The notes under the pieces are model-generated. The model worked only from the letters and a program-made list of their open reading frames with translations, did no database searches and had not been told where the DNA came from. A DNA stretch of 64,000 bases from Pseudaminobacter soli (ex Zhang et al. 2022) (GTDB lineage: Bacteria; Pseudomonadota; Alphaproteobacteria; Rhizobiales; Rhizobiaceae): NCBI RefSeq assembly GCF_014595955.1, contig NZ_JABVCF010000009.1, positions 232,168 to 296,167 on the forward strand, in the 5' to 3' direction. The first letter of the stretch is position 1. The number at the start of each line of letters is the position of its first letter. Positions 17,162-25,902 of this stretch are shown piece by piece. The position numbers and the translations under genes were made by a program.

Positions 17162-17929
17162 TCAAACCACCGCTGTCATGCCGCCGTCGACGTTGATGAG
17201 CTGGCCGTTCACGTAATCGGACGCAAACGAGGCCAGGAACACCGCCGTGCCAATCAGTTCTTCCGGGCGGCCCCAGCGCCGTGAGGGCGTGCGGGATTCC
17301 ACCCAGGCGCTGAAGTCCCGGTTCTCGAGCAGCGCCGTATTCATCTCGGTAATCATGTAACCGGGCGCGATCGCGTTCGCCTGGACGCCGCTTCCCGCCC
17401 ACTCGGCCGCCATCTCCTGCGTCAGCAGTTTCAGGCCGCCCTTGCTGACGGCATAAGGCGCGATCGTGGCGCGCGCCAGCGTGCTGGTGGTCGAAGCGAT
17501 GTTGATGATCTTGCCGCGCCCGCGCGCAACCATGCGACGCCCCGCCTCCCGGCCGATGACGAAAGCGGCGGTGAGGTTGACGTCGAGCACCCGCTGCCAT
17601 TCGGCGGTCGGCAGGTCGAGCATCGGCTTGCGCCACTGGATGCCGGCATTGTTGACGAGGATGTCGATCTCGGTCGCCTCGTCGTCGAACCTCCTGAAGG
17701 CGGCGACGACCGCGGCCTCATCGGTGACGTTGAAGGCGATGCCCTCGGCCTGAAGCCCACGGTCCCGGAACTCAGCTACGGCCTCTACGACGCGCTCGCC
17801 ATTGGTACCGTTGAGGACAACCTTCGCGCCTGCCTCAGCCAAGCCCTGCGCGATCGCCCGGCCGAGCCCGCGCGTCGAACCGGTGATGAGCGCGATGCGC
17901 CCGGTAAGGTCGAACAGGCTGATGGACAT
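17162..17929 (-). CDS. SDR family oxidoreductase (gluconate-5-dehydrogenase-like)
   Basis: A 255-residue classical short-chain dehydrogenase: cofactor motif TGSTRGLG (residues 16-23), NNAG at 93-96, catalytic Ser146, and Tyr159-x3-Lys163 (YAVSK). The overall pattern is close to gluconate/2-dehydro-3-deoxygluconate dehydrogenases, but SDR substrate calls are weak. It is the last gene of a leftward set RidA - amidohydrolase - SDR and probably oxidises a hydroxyl intermediate. Confidence 0.9.
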   Translation of the reverse strand: MSISLFDLTGRIALITGSTRGLGRAIAQGLAEAGAKVVLNGTNGERVVEAVAEFRDRGLQAEGIAFNVTDEAAVVAAFRRFDDEATEIDILVNNAGIQWRKPMLDLPTAEWQRVLDVNLTAAFVIGREAGRRMVARGRGKIINIASTTSTLARATIAPYAVSKGGLKLLTQEMAAEWAGSGVQANAIAPGYMITEMNTALLENRDFSAWVESRTPSRRWGRPEELIGTAVFLASFASDYVNGQLINVDGGMTAVV

Positions 17930-18009
17930 TCAGTACCCCTCCCAAAGGTCCCGCATCCAACCTTAGCTGCGAACGAGGCGCCCTGCCATGCCCTTCGGGA
18001 ACGGAAGGC

Positions 18010-19245
18010 TCAGCAGCAGCACCGTCCAAAATGCCTGGCAGCCACGTCGACATGCGTCTCGTGGCCGTTCGGCTGAAAATGCTCGATGTCATGCACGTCC
18101 GAGGCACCCTCGTTCGGCCACCACACGCCGCCGGCGACAATACCTTGCGAGACCAGCCTCTGCTCTGCAACCAGCCGCGCCCCGGTGGAATCGACGAAGC
18201 CGAATTTTCCCGAGTGCAGCTTCAGCAGCGCGACGTCGGCCGGCCCGCCGACCGCCAGGCGCCCGAGTTCCGGACGGCCGATGACGTCGGCCGGCTTGCA
18301 GGTGGCGGCGCGCAGTACATCGTTCAGTGGCATGCCCAGCGCCATCAGCTTCGACATGCAGACCAGGATGTCGAAGGCCGGCCCGTCGACGCAGTAGAGG
18401 TGGAGGTCACTGCTGATCACGTCGGGTGCAAGACCCTCCTTCAGCATCGACTTGGCGACCTCGAAATCGAACGAGCCCATGCCGTGGCCGATATCGAAGA
18501 TCACGCCGCGTTCGCGCGCCAGCTTCATGTCGGGCCGGACCTCGCCGGACGCAAAGACAGGGGCGTTCGGGAACGGCCGGAAGCAGTGCGTCAGCACATC
18601 GCCCCGGCGCAGGCGCGGCAGCACCTCGGAGCGGCCGGGCGGTGGCTCATCGATATGCGCCATCAGCGGCAGACCGACCTTGTCGGCAGCCTCGAGGCCG
18701 ATGTCGAGCGGCGCGACGCCGCTATTGCCGCCGGCGATCCGTCCGGCGCGTACCTTGACGCCGACGATAACCTCGCCGTGCTCGCGCACGCAGGCGACCA
18801 CCTCGCGCGGATTGCAAAGCGCGAGATCGCCGCATTCGCCCACCATCACGGATTTGGAGAAGCCGAAGATGCCGGCAAACGAGATGTTCACATAGGCGAC
18901 GATGCGGACCTTCGAGCGCTCCATCACGTGGCGGCGGAAGCCGAGGAAATTCCCTGCTCCTGCGCTGCCGGCATCGACGAAGGTCGTCGTGCCGCCTCGC
19001 GCTGCCAGCCGGTCGGCGTCGACGCCAAGCGAGGTGCCGCCCCAGTAGACATGGCTATGCAGGTCGATGAGGCCCGGCGTGACCAGGCAGCCGGTCGCAT
19101 CGATGACGCGCTTGGCACGGTCGGGACCGATTCCGGTGTCGATCGCGGCGATCTTGCCGCCGGAAACGGCAACGTCGCGCAATTCATCCAGGCCGGTCGC
19201 GGGATCGATAACGCGGCCGCCGCGCAGGAGAAGGTCGAAGGTCAT
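18010..19245 (-). CDS. Amidohydrolase/deacetylase family metallohydrolase
   Basis: A 411-residue member of the amidohydrolase superfamily, dihydroorotase-like branch. The metal site is visible: TPGLIDLHSHVYWGG (first His pair), a lysine in IVGVKVRAG that could be the carboxylated bridge, His in LMAHIDEPP, His in VLTHCFRP, and Asp in VISSDLHLY. The family includes N-acyl and ring hydrolases and adenine-type deaminases. The C-terminus ends in an unusual GRCCC. It lies between RidA and an SDR on the same strand, suggesting hydrolysis of an amide or ring in the pathway of this cluster. Confidence 0.87.
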   Translation of the reverse strand: MTFDLLLRGGRVIDPATGLDELRDVAVSGGKIAAIDTGIGPDRAKRVIDATGCLVTPGLIDLHSHVYWGGTSLGVDADRLAARGGTTTFVDAGSAGAGNFLGFRRHVMERSKVRIVAYVNISFAGIFGFSKSVMVGECGDLALCNPREVVACVREHGEVIVGVKVRAGRIAGGNSGVAPLDIGLEAADKVGLPLMAHIDEPPPGRSEVLPRLRRGDVLTHCFRPFPNAPVFASGEVRPDMKLARERGVIFDIGHGMGSFDFEVAKSMLKEGLAPDVISSDLHLYCVDGPAFDILVCMSKLMALGMPLNDVLRAATCKPADVIGRPELGRLAVGGPADVALLKLHSGKFGFVDSTGARLVAEQRLVSQGIVAGGVWWPNEGASDVHDIEHFQPNGHETHVDVAARHFGRCCC

Positions 19246-19306
19246 GCCAAAAGGCTCCGTTTGGCTAAGCGCAGGTCTGGGGACCTTCCCAAACCTGCTT
19301 AGGCGG

Positions 19307-19672
19307 TCAGGCCGGCTTGTAGGCGACGGCTTCGACCTCGATCTTGATGTCGATCATCAGCCGGGATTCGACCGTGGTGCGGGCCGGCGGATTGGTCGGG
19401 AAGTGCTGCGCATAGATGCGGTTGAAGGTGCCGAAATCGCGCGCATCTTCGAGCCACACCGTGGTCTTCACCACATCGTCCATGGAGCAACCGGCGAGCG
19501 CCAGCGCCGCCTTGACGTTCTGGAGCACCTGCTCGGTCTGCTCGGCGATGCCGCCCTGCACCACATTGCCGTCCTTCCCGACCGGCACCTGGCCGGAAAC
19601 ATAGACGAAATCACCTGCCCGGACGGCCGGCGAAAGCGGCACATGGGATGTTCCGAAACACTGCTTCGGCAA
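19307..19672 (-). CDS. RidA family protein (2-iminoacid deaminase-like)
   Basis: About 121 residues, the normal RidA length, if translation starts at the TTG at 19672, which has a strong AGGAGG seven bases before it. No ATG fits the family length. The conserved arginine is present in PPARTTVESRLM, along with VYVSGQVPVG near the N-terminus. RidA hydrolyses reactive enamine/imine intermediates released by PLP enzymes or amino-acid oxidases. That fits the DSD1-like PLP enzyme encoded at 20736. Confidence 0.9.
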   Translation of the reverse strand: MPKQCFGTSHVPLSPAVRAGDFVYVSGQVPVGKDGNVVQGGIAEQTEQVLQNVKAALALAGCSMDDVVKTTVWLEDARDFGTFNRIYAQHFPTNPPARTTVESRLMIDIKIEVEAVAYKPA

Positions 19673-19836
19673 GGTCAGACCTCCTGGAATGAAAGAGCGC
19701 CGGCTGCAGTCATGAGAAAAACAAAGGTGGACGTGCGCGACGCCGCTGCGGTTTCTACTAGCTTCGGGCGATCGGAATCGTTCTGGCGCAGCCGCCCCCT
19801 GCACACCAGCTTGGGGCACGATGGTCATATAGATCG

Positions 19837-19881
19837 TGTTGGAAAGCAACATATTTTCACATTCCGTGTTGCTTTATTACA
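19837..19881. promoter_or_regulatory. Inverted operator motif, copies 2 and 3
   Basis: AAAGCAACA (19843-19851) and TGTTGCTTT (19867-19875) form perfect 9-base arms. Read outward, each half extends to TGTTGCTTT-n3-ACA, the same motif as at 14092-14106. It sits between the leftward RidA operon and the rightward SDR-DSD1 operon, a natural place for one regulator to control both. Confidence 0.5.
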
Positions 19882-19947
19882 CAGCCCCCATCATCTTGTC
19901 GCCGGCTCTGACGAGGAGAGCCGGCCGGCGTCGAGAGGGAGGCAGGA

Positions 19948-20703
19948 ATGATCGGCTTCGGGGGCCGCAGCGTCGTGGTCACGGGCGCCGGCGGGGGCGT
20001 GGGTCGCGCTTTGGTCGAGGCCTTACATGGCTGTGGCGCGCGGATCATCGCCTGCGACACAGAAGGCGCGGCGCTCGACAGGCCGGAGATCGCGGAAGCA
20101 CACCATTTCGACCTGCTGGACGATGCTGCCGTCGCCGCATTCGCCGCGAAGGTGACCAGGGACGGCCCGCCGGCTGCGGTGATCTCGAACGCTGGCTGGA
20201 CGCGCGCCGAGACGCTGGCCGCGGTCACCGCGGAGGCCTTCGACCGTGAGATGAACCTCAACCTGCGCAGTGCCGCCCTCCTGTCACAGGCGTTGATCCC
20301 CTCAATGCGAGATCAGCCGGGCGGCGGCGCCTTCGTCTTCATCTCCTCGGTGAACGCGATCGCCCATTTCGGCAACCCGGCCTATTCCGCCGCCAAGGCA
20401 GGCCTGCTCGCCTGGATGCGGGCGATTGCCACCGAGGAAGGCCGCAACGGCATCCGCGCCAATGCGGTGGTTCCCGGCTCCATCCGCACCGGCGCGTGGG
20501 AGCACCGCATCGCCGAGAAGCCGGAGATCATGGAAAAAGTCGGACGGCTCTATCCGCTTGGCCGACTGGTAGAGCCCGCCGAAGTCGCCCGCGCCGCCGT
20601 GTTCCTGGCGTCGTCGGCGGCCAGCGGCATCACCGGTGTCTCGTTGAATGTCGATGCGGGCCTGCTCGCCAGCAATCTGCCATTCCTGAATGAAATCGCG
20701 TAG
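19948..20703 (+). CDS. SDR family oxidoreductase
   Basis: A 251-residue classical SDR with TGAGGGVG (residues 12-19), SNAG (80-83), Ser133/134, and Tyr146-x3-Lys150 (YSAAK). GGGAGG precedes the ATG. It is 32 bases from the DSD1-like gene and cotranscribed with it. It could oxidise the hydroxy group of the same substrate handled by the PLP enzyme; no specific substrate is evident. Confidence 0.9.
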   Translation: MIGFGGRSVVVTGAGGGVGRALVEALHGCGARIIACDTEGAALDRPEIAEAHHFDLLDDAAVAAFAAKVTRDGPPAAVISNAGWTRAETLAAVTAEAFDREMNLNLRSAALLSQALIPSMRDQPGGGAFVFISSVNAIAHFGNPAYSAAKAGLLAWMRAIATEEGRNGIRANAVVPGSIRTGAWEHRIAEKPEIMEKVGRLYPLGRLVEPAEVARAAVFLASSAASGITGVSLNVDAGLLASNLPFLNEIA

Positions 20704-20735
20704 GCTCACCAAGAATAGTCGGGAGGGATAAGCAG

Positions 20736-21794
20736 ATGCTCATAGAAGAGCTTGACACCCCGGCCGTGGTCATCGATCGCCGGCTGGTGGAAGCAAATCT
20801 GGGTCGCGCCCAGGAGCACGCCAATCGCCGCGGCCTGAAACTCAGGCCCCACATCAAGACCCACAAGCTGCCGCTGTTCGCCCAGCGCCAGGTCGAGCTT
20901 GGCGCAGCGGGCATAACCTGCCAGAAGATCGGCGAGGCTGAGGTCATGGCCGATGCCGGGCTGCAAGCCATATTCATCTCCTACAACATCATCGGTCGGC
21001 AGAAGCTCGAGCGCCTGCTGGCGCTGCATCGCCGGGTCACGCTTTCGGTGGTGGCGGACAGCCCCGAGGCGGTCGACGGCTACGCGAGCGTCTTCACTGA
21101 CGCAGCACGTCCGCTTGCCGTCCTCGTCGAGTGCGATACCGGTGCCGGACGCTGCGGCGTCCAGACTCCCGTCCAGGCTCTAGAACTCGCCAAGCGCATC
21201 GCCAGCCATCCCGGGCTGCGCTTCGAAGGTTTGATGGCCTACCCGGCGCGGGGCAAGATCGCCGAGACGGATGCATGGCTCAGCGAGGCGCTCGACCTGT
21301 TCAAGAAGGAGGGGATCGAAGTCCGCCGCGTCTCGAATGGTGGCTCTCCAGATTTCTATGCGGACACGGCCGTTGCGTCAGCGACCGAGCATCGTCCCGG
21401 CACCTACATCTATTCAGACCGCATGCAGGTAGGCTGGGGCCACGGCAGCCTCGAGGATTGCGCCCTGACCGTGCTCGCCACCGTGGTCAGCCGCCCGACG
21501 CCCGACCGGGTCATCCTCGACGCGGGATCGAAGGCGCTGGCTGCCGACACCTGCGCGGCGCCCGGCCACGGCCACATCGTCGAGTATCCGGAAGCCGTCA
21601 TAACCATGCTTAACGAGGAGCATGGGATCGCCGACTTCTCCCGCTGCGCCTCGCGGCCGGCAATCGGCGAGAAGGTCCGGATAATCCCCAACCACGTCTG
21701 CGTCGTCACCAATCTCTTCGACGAAGTACATCTCGTCGAGGACGGCGAGGTCGTGCAGACGCTTCCCGTGGCCGCACGCGGCCGCATGGGCTGA
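20736..21794 (+). CDS. DSD1/D-threonine aldolase-like PLP enzyme
   Basis: A 352-residue fold-type III PLP enzyme with an alanine-racemase-like N-terminal barrel and a D-serine-dehydratase-like C-terminal domain. The cofactor lysine is expected in RPHIKTHK (first Lys, about residue 41). The C-terminus has PNHVC, an H-x-C pair that matches the zinc ligands of DSD1-type D-serine dehydratases, whereas the D-threonine aldolases I recall use H-x-D. Likely reactions are dehydration or retro-aldol cleavage of a D-beta-hydroxy amino acid. It is cotranscribed with an SDR and an NTF2-like gene. Confidence 0.87.
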   Translation: MLIEELDTPAVVIDRRLVEANLGRAQEHANRRGLKLRPHIKTHKLPLFAQRQVELGAAGITCQKIGEAEVMADAGLQAIFISYNIIGRQKLERLLALHRRVTLSVVADSPEAVDGYASVFTDAARPLAVLVECDTGAGRCGVQTPVQALELAKRIASHPGLRFEGLMAYPARGKIAETDAWLSEALDLFKKEGIEVRRVSNGGSPDFYADTAVASATEHRPGTYIYSDRMQVGWGHGSLEDCALTVLATVVSRPTPDRVILDAGSKALAADTCAAPGHGHIVEYPEAVITMLNEEHGIADFSRCASRPAIGEKVRIIPNHVCVVTNLFDEVHLVEDGEVVQTLPVAARGRMG

Positions 21795-21812
21795 GTTCAA
21801 GAGGGCAAGCAC

Positions 21813-22298
21813 ATGAAATTCGACAAGAACCCCTTTCCGCCGGGGGATCCGGATCGGCATGAGCTCTGGGACATGCTGATGCGGCGCGACTTCGAGGCGT
21901 TCGTCGCGCAGGACTGGTCGATGGTGAACGACGACTTCATCACCGAGAGCTTTTTCGGGGTTCACGCCCACTTTCTCAACGACGCCGACGCGTGGCGGCT
22001 GCAGTTCCCGAACCTCGAAAGCTATCGCGACGAGTGGCTGCGCCAGGCTGCGGATTCTGCCAGGACTGAATTCGCCGAGCCGCTGCTTGGCGCGCTCTAC
22101 CGGGTTACAAACCTGCGCGACATCGATGTCGACGGCGACCGTGCGGTGCTGCACAAGAAGTTCAACGGATCGGTCGCGAAGGCGGACGGCACTGTGGATC
22201 GGCTGAACTGGCAGACGCTCTACTTCTGCAGGAAGGTCGATGGCCGCTGGAAGATCGGCGGCTTCGTCGGTTACATGCCCCACCCCCTGGGTCGCTAA
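21813..22298 (+). CDS. NTF2/SnoaL-like hypothetical protein
   Basis: A 161-residue soluble protein, 18 bases after the DSD1-like gene. It has the acidic/aromatic pattern of an NTF2-like fold: an early helix ELWDMLMRRDFEAFVAQDW and a late strand set ending with LYFCRKVDGRWKIGGFVGYM. No catalytic residues can be assigned. The FMO at 15268 also carries an NTF2-like domain. It is the last gene of the operon and is followed by a hairpin. The role is unknown; it may be a small lyase or isomerase or a binding subunit. Confidence 0.78.
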   Translation: MKFDKNPFPPGDPDRHELWDMLMRRDFEAFVAQDWSMVNDDFITESFFGVHAHFLNDADAWRLQFPNLESYRDEWLRQAADSARTEFAEPLLGALYRVTNLRDIDVDGDRAVLHKKFNGSVAKADGTVDRLNWQTLYFCRKVDGRWKIGGFVGYMPHPLGR

Positions 22299-22331
22299 GG
22301 CCCGTTAGCCGGTCTTTTCTGATAACAGCCG

Positions 22332-22358
22332 CTGCACCGCCGGGTTTCGCCGGTGCAG
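22332..22358 (+). terminator. Hairpin after the NTF2-like gene
   Basis: CTGCACCG (22332-22339) pairs with CGGTGCAG (22351-22358) around a short loop and is followed by TTTC. It lies 34 bases after the stop codon. The T-tract is short, so strength is uncertain. Confidence 0.45.
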
Positions 22359-22497
22359 TTTCAGCCTCAGCGGCCGGGCCCAAAAAAAATTTATTTCTGC
22401 GCCGGCGGCGAACCGAAAGCCGACTGCATTGTTGTCATGAAAACGCGCGGTCATTCGACCGACGCGCGATGTGCGGTGCAGAAGAGGCTTTTATCCC

Positions 22498-22938
22498 ATG
22501 ACGCGATTGTCGGAACAGACTGAGAGTGACGAGGTGGAACTGAGCATCGCGCTGGAGAAGGTATGCTTCATCATCGTCAAGGCGCGTGAGTTCGACGCGA
22601 AGGACGTGTCGACCCTGCCTGAGGACGCGTCCAATCCGACCGACGATCGTGACGCCAGTGTCCTGGAGGACCGCCCGAACGACGCCTCCCAGCAAGAGCT
22701 GAGATCTATGATCCGGAACTCCACGGTCGATGAGCAGATCGACCTCGTCGCCTTGAACTGGGTTGGTCGCGACGAGTTTCCGGATTCGTGGAACGAGGTG
22801 CGGGCGCAAGCCGCCGCCGAGCATAACGATCGCACCGCCGATTATCTGATCGGCGATCCGCTCCTGGCGGATCATCTCGCCGATGGCCTCTCCGCAATCG
22901 GCCTCAGCTGTGCCGACTATGAGGCAGAGCATCTCTGA
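22498..22938 (+). CDS. DUF3775 domain-containing protein
   Basis: A 146-residue acidic protein. The C-terminal part (from about residue 75) shows the DUF3775 pattern: IDLVALNWVGRDEF, then a Trp/Arg helix, then TADYLIGDPLLADHLADGL. These are small soluble proteins of rhizobia with no assigned function. The ATG at 22498 begins where the acidic N-terminus starts. It is monocistronic. Confidence 0.75.
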   Translation: MTRLSEQTESDEVELSIALEKVCFIIVKAREFDAKDVSTLPEDASNPTDDRDASVLEDRPNDASQQELRSMIRNSTVDEQIDLVALNWVGRDEFPDSWNEVRAQAAAEHNDRTADYLIGDPLLADHLADGLSAIGLSCADYEAEHL

Positions 22939-23201
22939 GATGGAGCTGCCGTTAGGGCAATCCTCCCGTCATTGACATCCGTCAATGTTAGGGCCGCGAG
23001 CTTGTGATCTGGTCTTGGCATCGATCGCCGGCCAGACCGGCGCAATGGCCCCACAGGGGTAGGATTGGAGCCTGACAATCCGAAAGTTTGTACCCGATTT
23101 CAGGCGGCGGCCCCGCCCAAGCGGACGAATGCACCTGCTGGCGCTGGACAGCCGGATTCGGTGTCGGGCCAATCGTGAAGAAGAACAACACGGGAGTTGA
23201 A

Positions 23202-23417
23202 ATGCACAATCATCATGCAAGCGAAATGGACTGCCACCGACGCCAAGCCCTCGGCCCGTATCCCCGACTGACGGTTGCCGTTCTTGCCGATCTCGATCTG
23301 TCGGACTCCGAGATAGGCCGCTACTTCGGTATCCCCTCTCGGCAAGTCGCATGGCTGCGTCCATGTAATCTTGCGGATGAGCTTTCTTCCTTCAGCTCCG
23401 TTCACAAGGGAAGTTGA
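23202..23417 (+). CDS. Small hypothetical protein with HTH-like segment
   Basis: A 71-residue ORF. GGGAGTTGAA precedes the ATG. Its central stretch, LADLDLSDSEIGRYFGIPSR, reads like a helix-turn-helix (a short D-x-E-I-x-x-Y-F-G-I recognition-type segment), but the protein is too short for a typical regulator. The upstream stretch 22939-23201 shows nothing else. It could be a real small DNA-binding protein or a chance frame. Confidence 0.5.
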   Translation: MHNHHASEMDCHRRQALGPYPRLTVAVLADLDLSDSEIGRYFGIPSRQVAWLRPCNLADELSSFSSVHKGS

Positions 23418-23539
23418 AGCGGCACTTAAGTGGATGACCCTAAGTGGATGGCGAGTAATCCCGAAGCGGACGATTGCTTCGATTCCTTTTTGACTATGAT
23501 CAAAGCAGTTTGTCGTGAATTGCTTAGGTTTGGGCAGTC

Positions 23540-24214
23540 ATGAGCGTCCAACTGGATAGACCGCGCTCCGCCGTCCACAATGTCGCGATCCCGCCTCTGG
23601 GCCTCGCGGGCCTGCTGACTCTGCCGCACGAGGCCACCGGCATCGTGGCCTTCGTGCACGGCAGCGGGTCGAGCAGGCTTAGCCCGCGCAACACCTATGT
23701 CGCACAATCCTTCAATGACGCTGGCTTCGCGACGCTTCTCTTCGACCTGCTCACCGCGCGGGAGGAGACGAACCGACAGAATGTCTTCGACATCCCGCTA
23801 CTTGCGGAAAGATTGATCGGGGCCGTGCAGTGGGTGATGAGCGATCCGCGCTCGGCGCACCTGCCCCTTGGGCTGTTTGGGGCAAGCACGGGGGCCGCGG
23901 CCGCTCTGGTCGCAGCCGCTTGCCTGGATAGGAAGGTCAGAGCGGTCGTATCGCGTGGCGGCCGTGCAGACTTGGCCGATGCGGCCTTGCCGGAGGTGGA
24001 GGCGCCGACGCTGTTGATCGTCGGGGGCGACGACACTCAGGTATTGGCCCTGAACCGCTCGGCGCTGGCCCGTATGCACTGCACCAAGACGCTGAAGGTC
24101 GTCCCCGGCGCTACCCACCTCTTCGAGGAGCCTGGTACGCTCGACATCGTTGTTGCGGAGGCGAGCGAGTGGTTCAAAGAGCACCTCACAGCAGAACGTC
24201 TGGCACAAGGCTGA
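23540..24214 (+). CDS. Alpha/beta hydrolase (dienelactone-hydrolase-like)
   Basis: A 224-residue alpha/beta hydrolase. The oxyanion segment is VHGSGSSRLSPRN, the nucleophile is the Ser in LFGASTGAAAAL, the acid is an Asp in IVGGDDTQV, and the base is His in GATHLFEEPG. It ends two bases before the phosphoribosyltransferase gene. This hydrolase/phosphoribosyltransferase pair is common in proteobacteria but has no defined pathway. Confidence 0.88.
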   Translation: MSVQLDRPRSAVHNVAIPPLGLAGLLTLPHEATGIVAFVHGSGSSRLSPRNTYVAQSFNDAGFATLLFDLLTAREETNRQNVFDIPLLAERLIGAVQWVMSDPRSAHLPLGLFGASTGAAAALVAAACLDRKVRAVVSRGGRADLADAALPEVEAPTLLIVGGDDTQVLALNRSALARMHCTKTLKVVPGATHLFEEPGTLDIVVAEASEWFKEHLTAERLAQG

Positions 24215-24215
24215 C

Positions 24216-24962
24216 ATGTACTTCGCTGATCGCACCGAAGCGGGGAAGTGCCTCGCGGATATCCTCTCTGCCTATCGCGGCGACGATGTAGTGGTACTAG
24301 CATTGCCGCGCGGAGGGGTGCCGGTCGCGGCTGAAGTCGCAGCCGCACTCGGGGCTCCGCTGGATTTGTTGCTGGTCCGCAAGATCGGCGTCCCCGGCCA
24401 ACCCGAGCTTGCGATGGGCGCCGTCCTCGACGGCAGCGACCCGGTGATCGTGCGCAACGACCACATCATCCGACTCGCCTGGGTATCCGCCTCGGAATTC
24501 AATGACGCCCGCGACAGGGAAGTGTTGGAACTGGAACGCCGGCGCAAGCGATATCTCGGGGAGCGCATGCCGCTCGATATCAGCGGTCGCGTTGTCATCG
24601 TCATCGACGACGGCATCGCCACGGGAGCGACTGTCAGGGCGGCGATCCGCGGCCTGCGGCGCCGCAATCCCAAGAAGATCATCCTGGCGGTTCCGGTCGC
24701 CCCGGCCGACGCTGTGGTGAGGCTGAAGAGGGAGGCGGACGAGGTCATCTGCGTCGAGCAGCCCGATTTCTTCGAGGCTATCGGCGCCCACTACCGCGAT
24801 TTCCGGCAGCTCTCGGACGAGGATGTGATCGAAGCGCTCCGCGATGCGGAGGCGCGAATGAGCACACGCGAGACAACAGCGGCTGCCGAGCGCAAGGGCA
24901 CTGCCCAGGACCCCAAGAGCTCAAACGCCACACCCGCCGACGCCACCAGACCAATTGTCTGA
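24216..24962 (+). CDS. Phosphoribosyltransferase domain protein
   Basis: A 248-residue protein. The type I PRPP-binding motif is VVIVIDDGIATGATVRAAI at about residues 126-144, and the N-terminus has VVLALPRGGVPVAAEVA. The start at 24216 begins one base after the hydrolase stop codon. A Lys/Thr/Ala-rich tail (~210-248) looks disordered. Family members of this branch often lack a known nucleobase substrate, so purine salvage should not be assumed. Confidence 0.87.
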   Translation: MYFADRTEAGKCLADILSAYRGDDVVVLALPRGGVPVAAEVAAALGAPLDLLLVRKIGVPGQPELAMGAVLDGSDPVIVRNDHIIRLAWVSASEFNDARDREVLELERRRKRYLGERMPLDISGRVVIVIDDGIATGATVRAAIRGLRRRNPKKIILAVPVAPADAVVRLKREADEVICVEQPDFFEAIGAHYRDFRQLSDEDVIEALRDAEARMSTRETTAAAERKGTAQDPKSSNATPADATRPIV

Positions 24963-25101
24963 CCGTTCGATCGAACTGACGCTCGGTCCCCGAAGCCCGC
25001 CCTTCGGTCGCGAGGCGAATACTGCCGAGCTTTGACATTGCGCAAAGCGTACATCCGAAATTGAGGATAGTTCTAGAAGCTCACCAGAGTTGGAGAGCGC
25101 C

Positions 25102-25317
25102 ATGGGCCTGATCAGGTTCGCTTCGCTTGGCGTCATGGGACTTTTTCTATGGTCCTGGTTCCAACCGATTCAAGTTGTGACCATTCCGGGCCACCCCTAT
25201 CGGACCTACCTGTACTGCAAGCGAACGAAGCCGCTCGGACAGTTCGATCCAAACTGTGATCTCCCGATCCTGGGATACAAGAATTTCTATCGCCCCCCGG
25301 GCCTCGGAAATTTGTGA
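25102..25317 (+). CDS. Small membrane-anchored hypothetical protein
   Basis: About 71 residues. An N-terminal hydrophobic helix (FASLGVMGLFLWSWF) is followed by a short polar region with two Cys and several Pro/Tyr. GGAG precedes the ATG at 25102. Not recognised; probably exported or anchored in the inner membrane. It may be a conserved rhizobial small protein. Confidence 0.5.
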   Translation: MGLIRFASLGVMGLFLWSWFQPIQVVTIPGHPYRTYLYCKRTKPLGQFDPNCDLPILGYKNFYRPPGLGNL

Positions 25318-25467
25318 AATCCGGCTGGCGGGGCCAGTAACGCTCCACGCCTTCGGCCGCCCGGCGATTGGCGGCTCCACTTACGTGCCAAAAACAGTGC
25401 CTGCGAAGGAGAGTGGGAAGACCAGACTGTCCCCGAACGCGGCCGGCTGGAACAGGGAGGAATCTCG

Positions 25468-25893
25468 ATGCGTCGACTACTCTTCCTGGCAATGCTCTTC
25501 ACGACGATTTGGAACCCGGCGTCAGCCCAATACGGAGGCTTGCGCGTGAGGATCGACCTTTCCCAACAGTTGATGACCGTGAGTGAGGGTGGCGCACTTC
25601 GCTATGCATGGCCGGTCTCGACGGCCCGCCGGGGATACCAAACCCCGGTCGGCACATATCACCCGCAGCGCCTCGAGCCGGTTTGGTACTCGAGCAAGTA
25701 CGACTGGGCGCCGATGCCCCACGCCATCTTCTTCCGGGGCGGCTATGCCATCCATGGCACCTATGAGACCAGATGGCTTGGGCGGCCCGTCTCCCACGGG
25801 TGCGTCCGCCTCAGCCCCGGCCACGCTCGCCGGCTGTATGATCTCGTGGAGGAGTATGGCCACTCCGGCACGACGATCGTGGTCACGCGCTGA
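25468..25893 (+). CDS. L,D-transpeptidase (YkuD domain)
   Basis: A 141-residue secreted protein. The Sec signal ends about residue 20 (NPASA-QY). The YkuD catalytic site is clear: His96 in AIHGTYE and the nucleophile Cys112 in SHGCVRLSP, with the family H-x-S-H-G-C pattern. It forms 3-3 cross-links in peptidoglycan or links proteins to it in the periplasm. A GGAGGAATC ribosome site precedes the ATG. It is convergent with the ABC ATPase. Confidence 0.92.
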   Translation: MRRLLFLAMLFTTIWNPASAQYGGLRVRIDLSQQLMTVSEGGALRYAWPVSTARRGYQTPVGTYHPQRLEPVWYSSKYDWAPMPHAIFFRGGYAIHGTYETRWLGRPVSHGCVRLSPGHARRLYDLVEEYGHSGTTIVVTR

Positions 25894-25902
25894 TTGCCTG
25901 AC

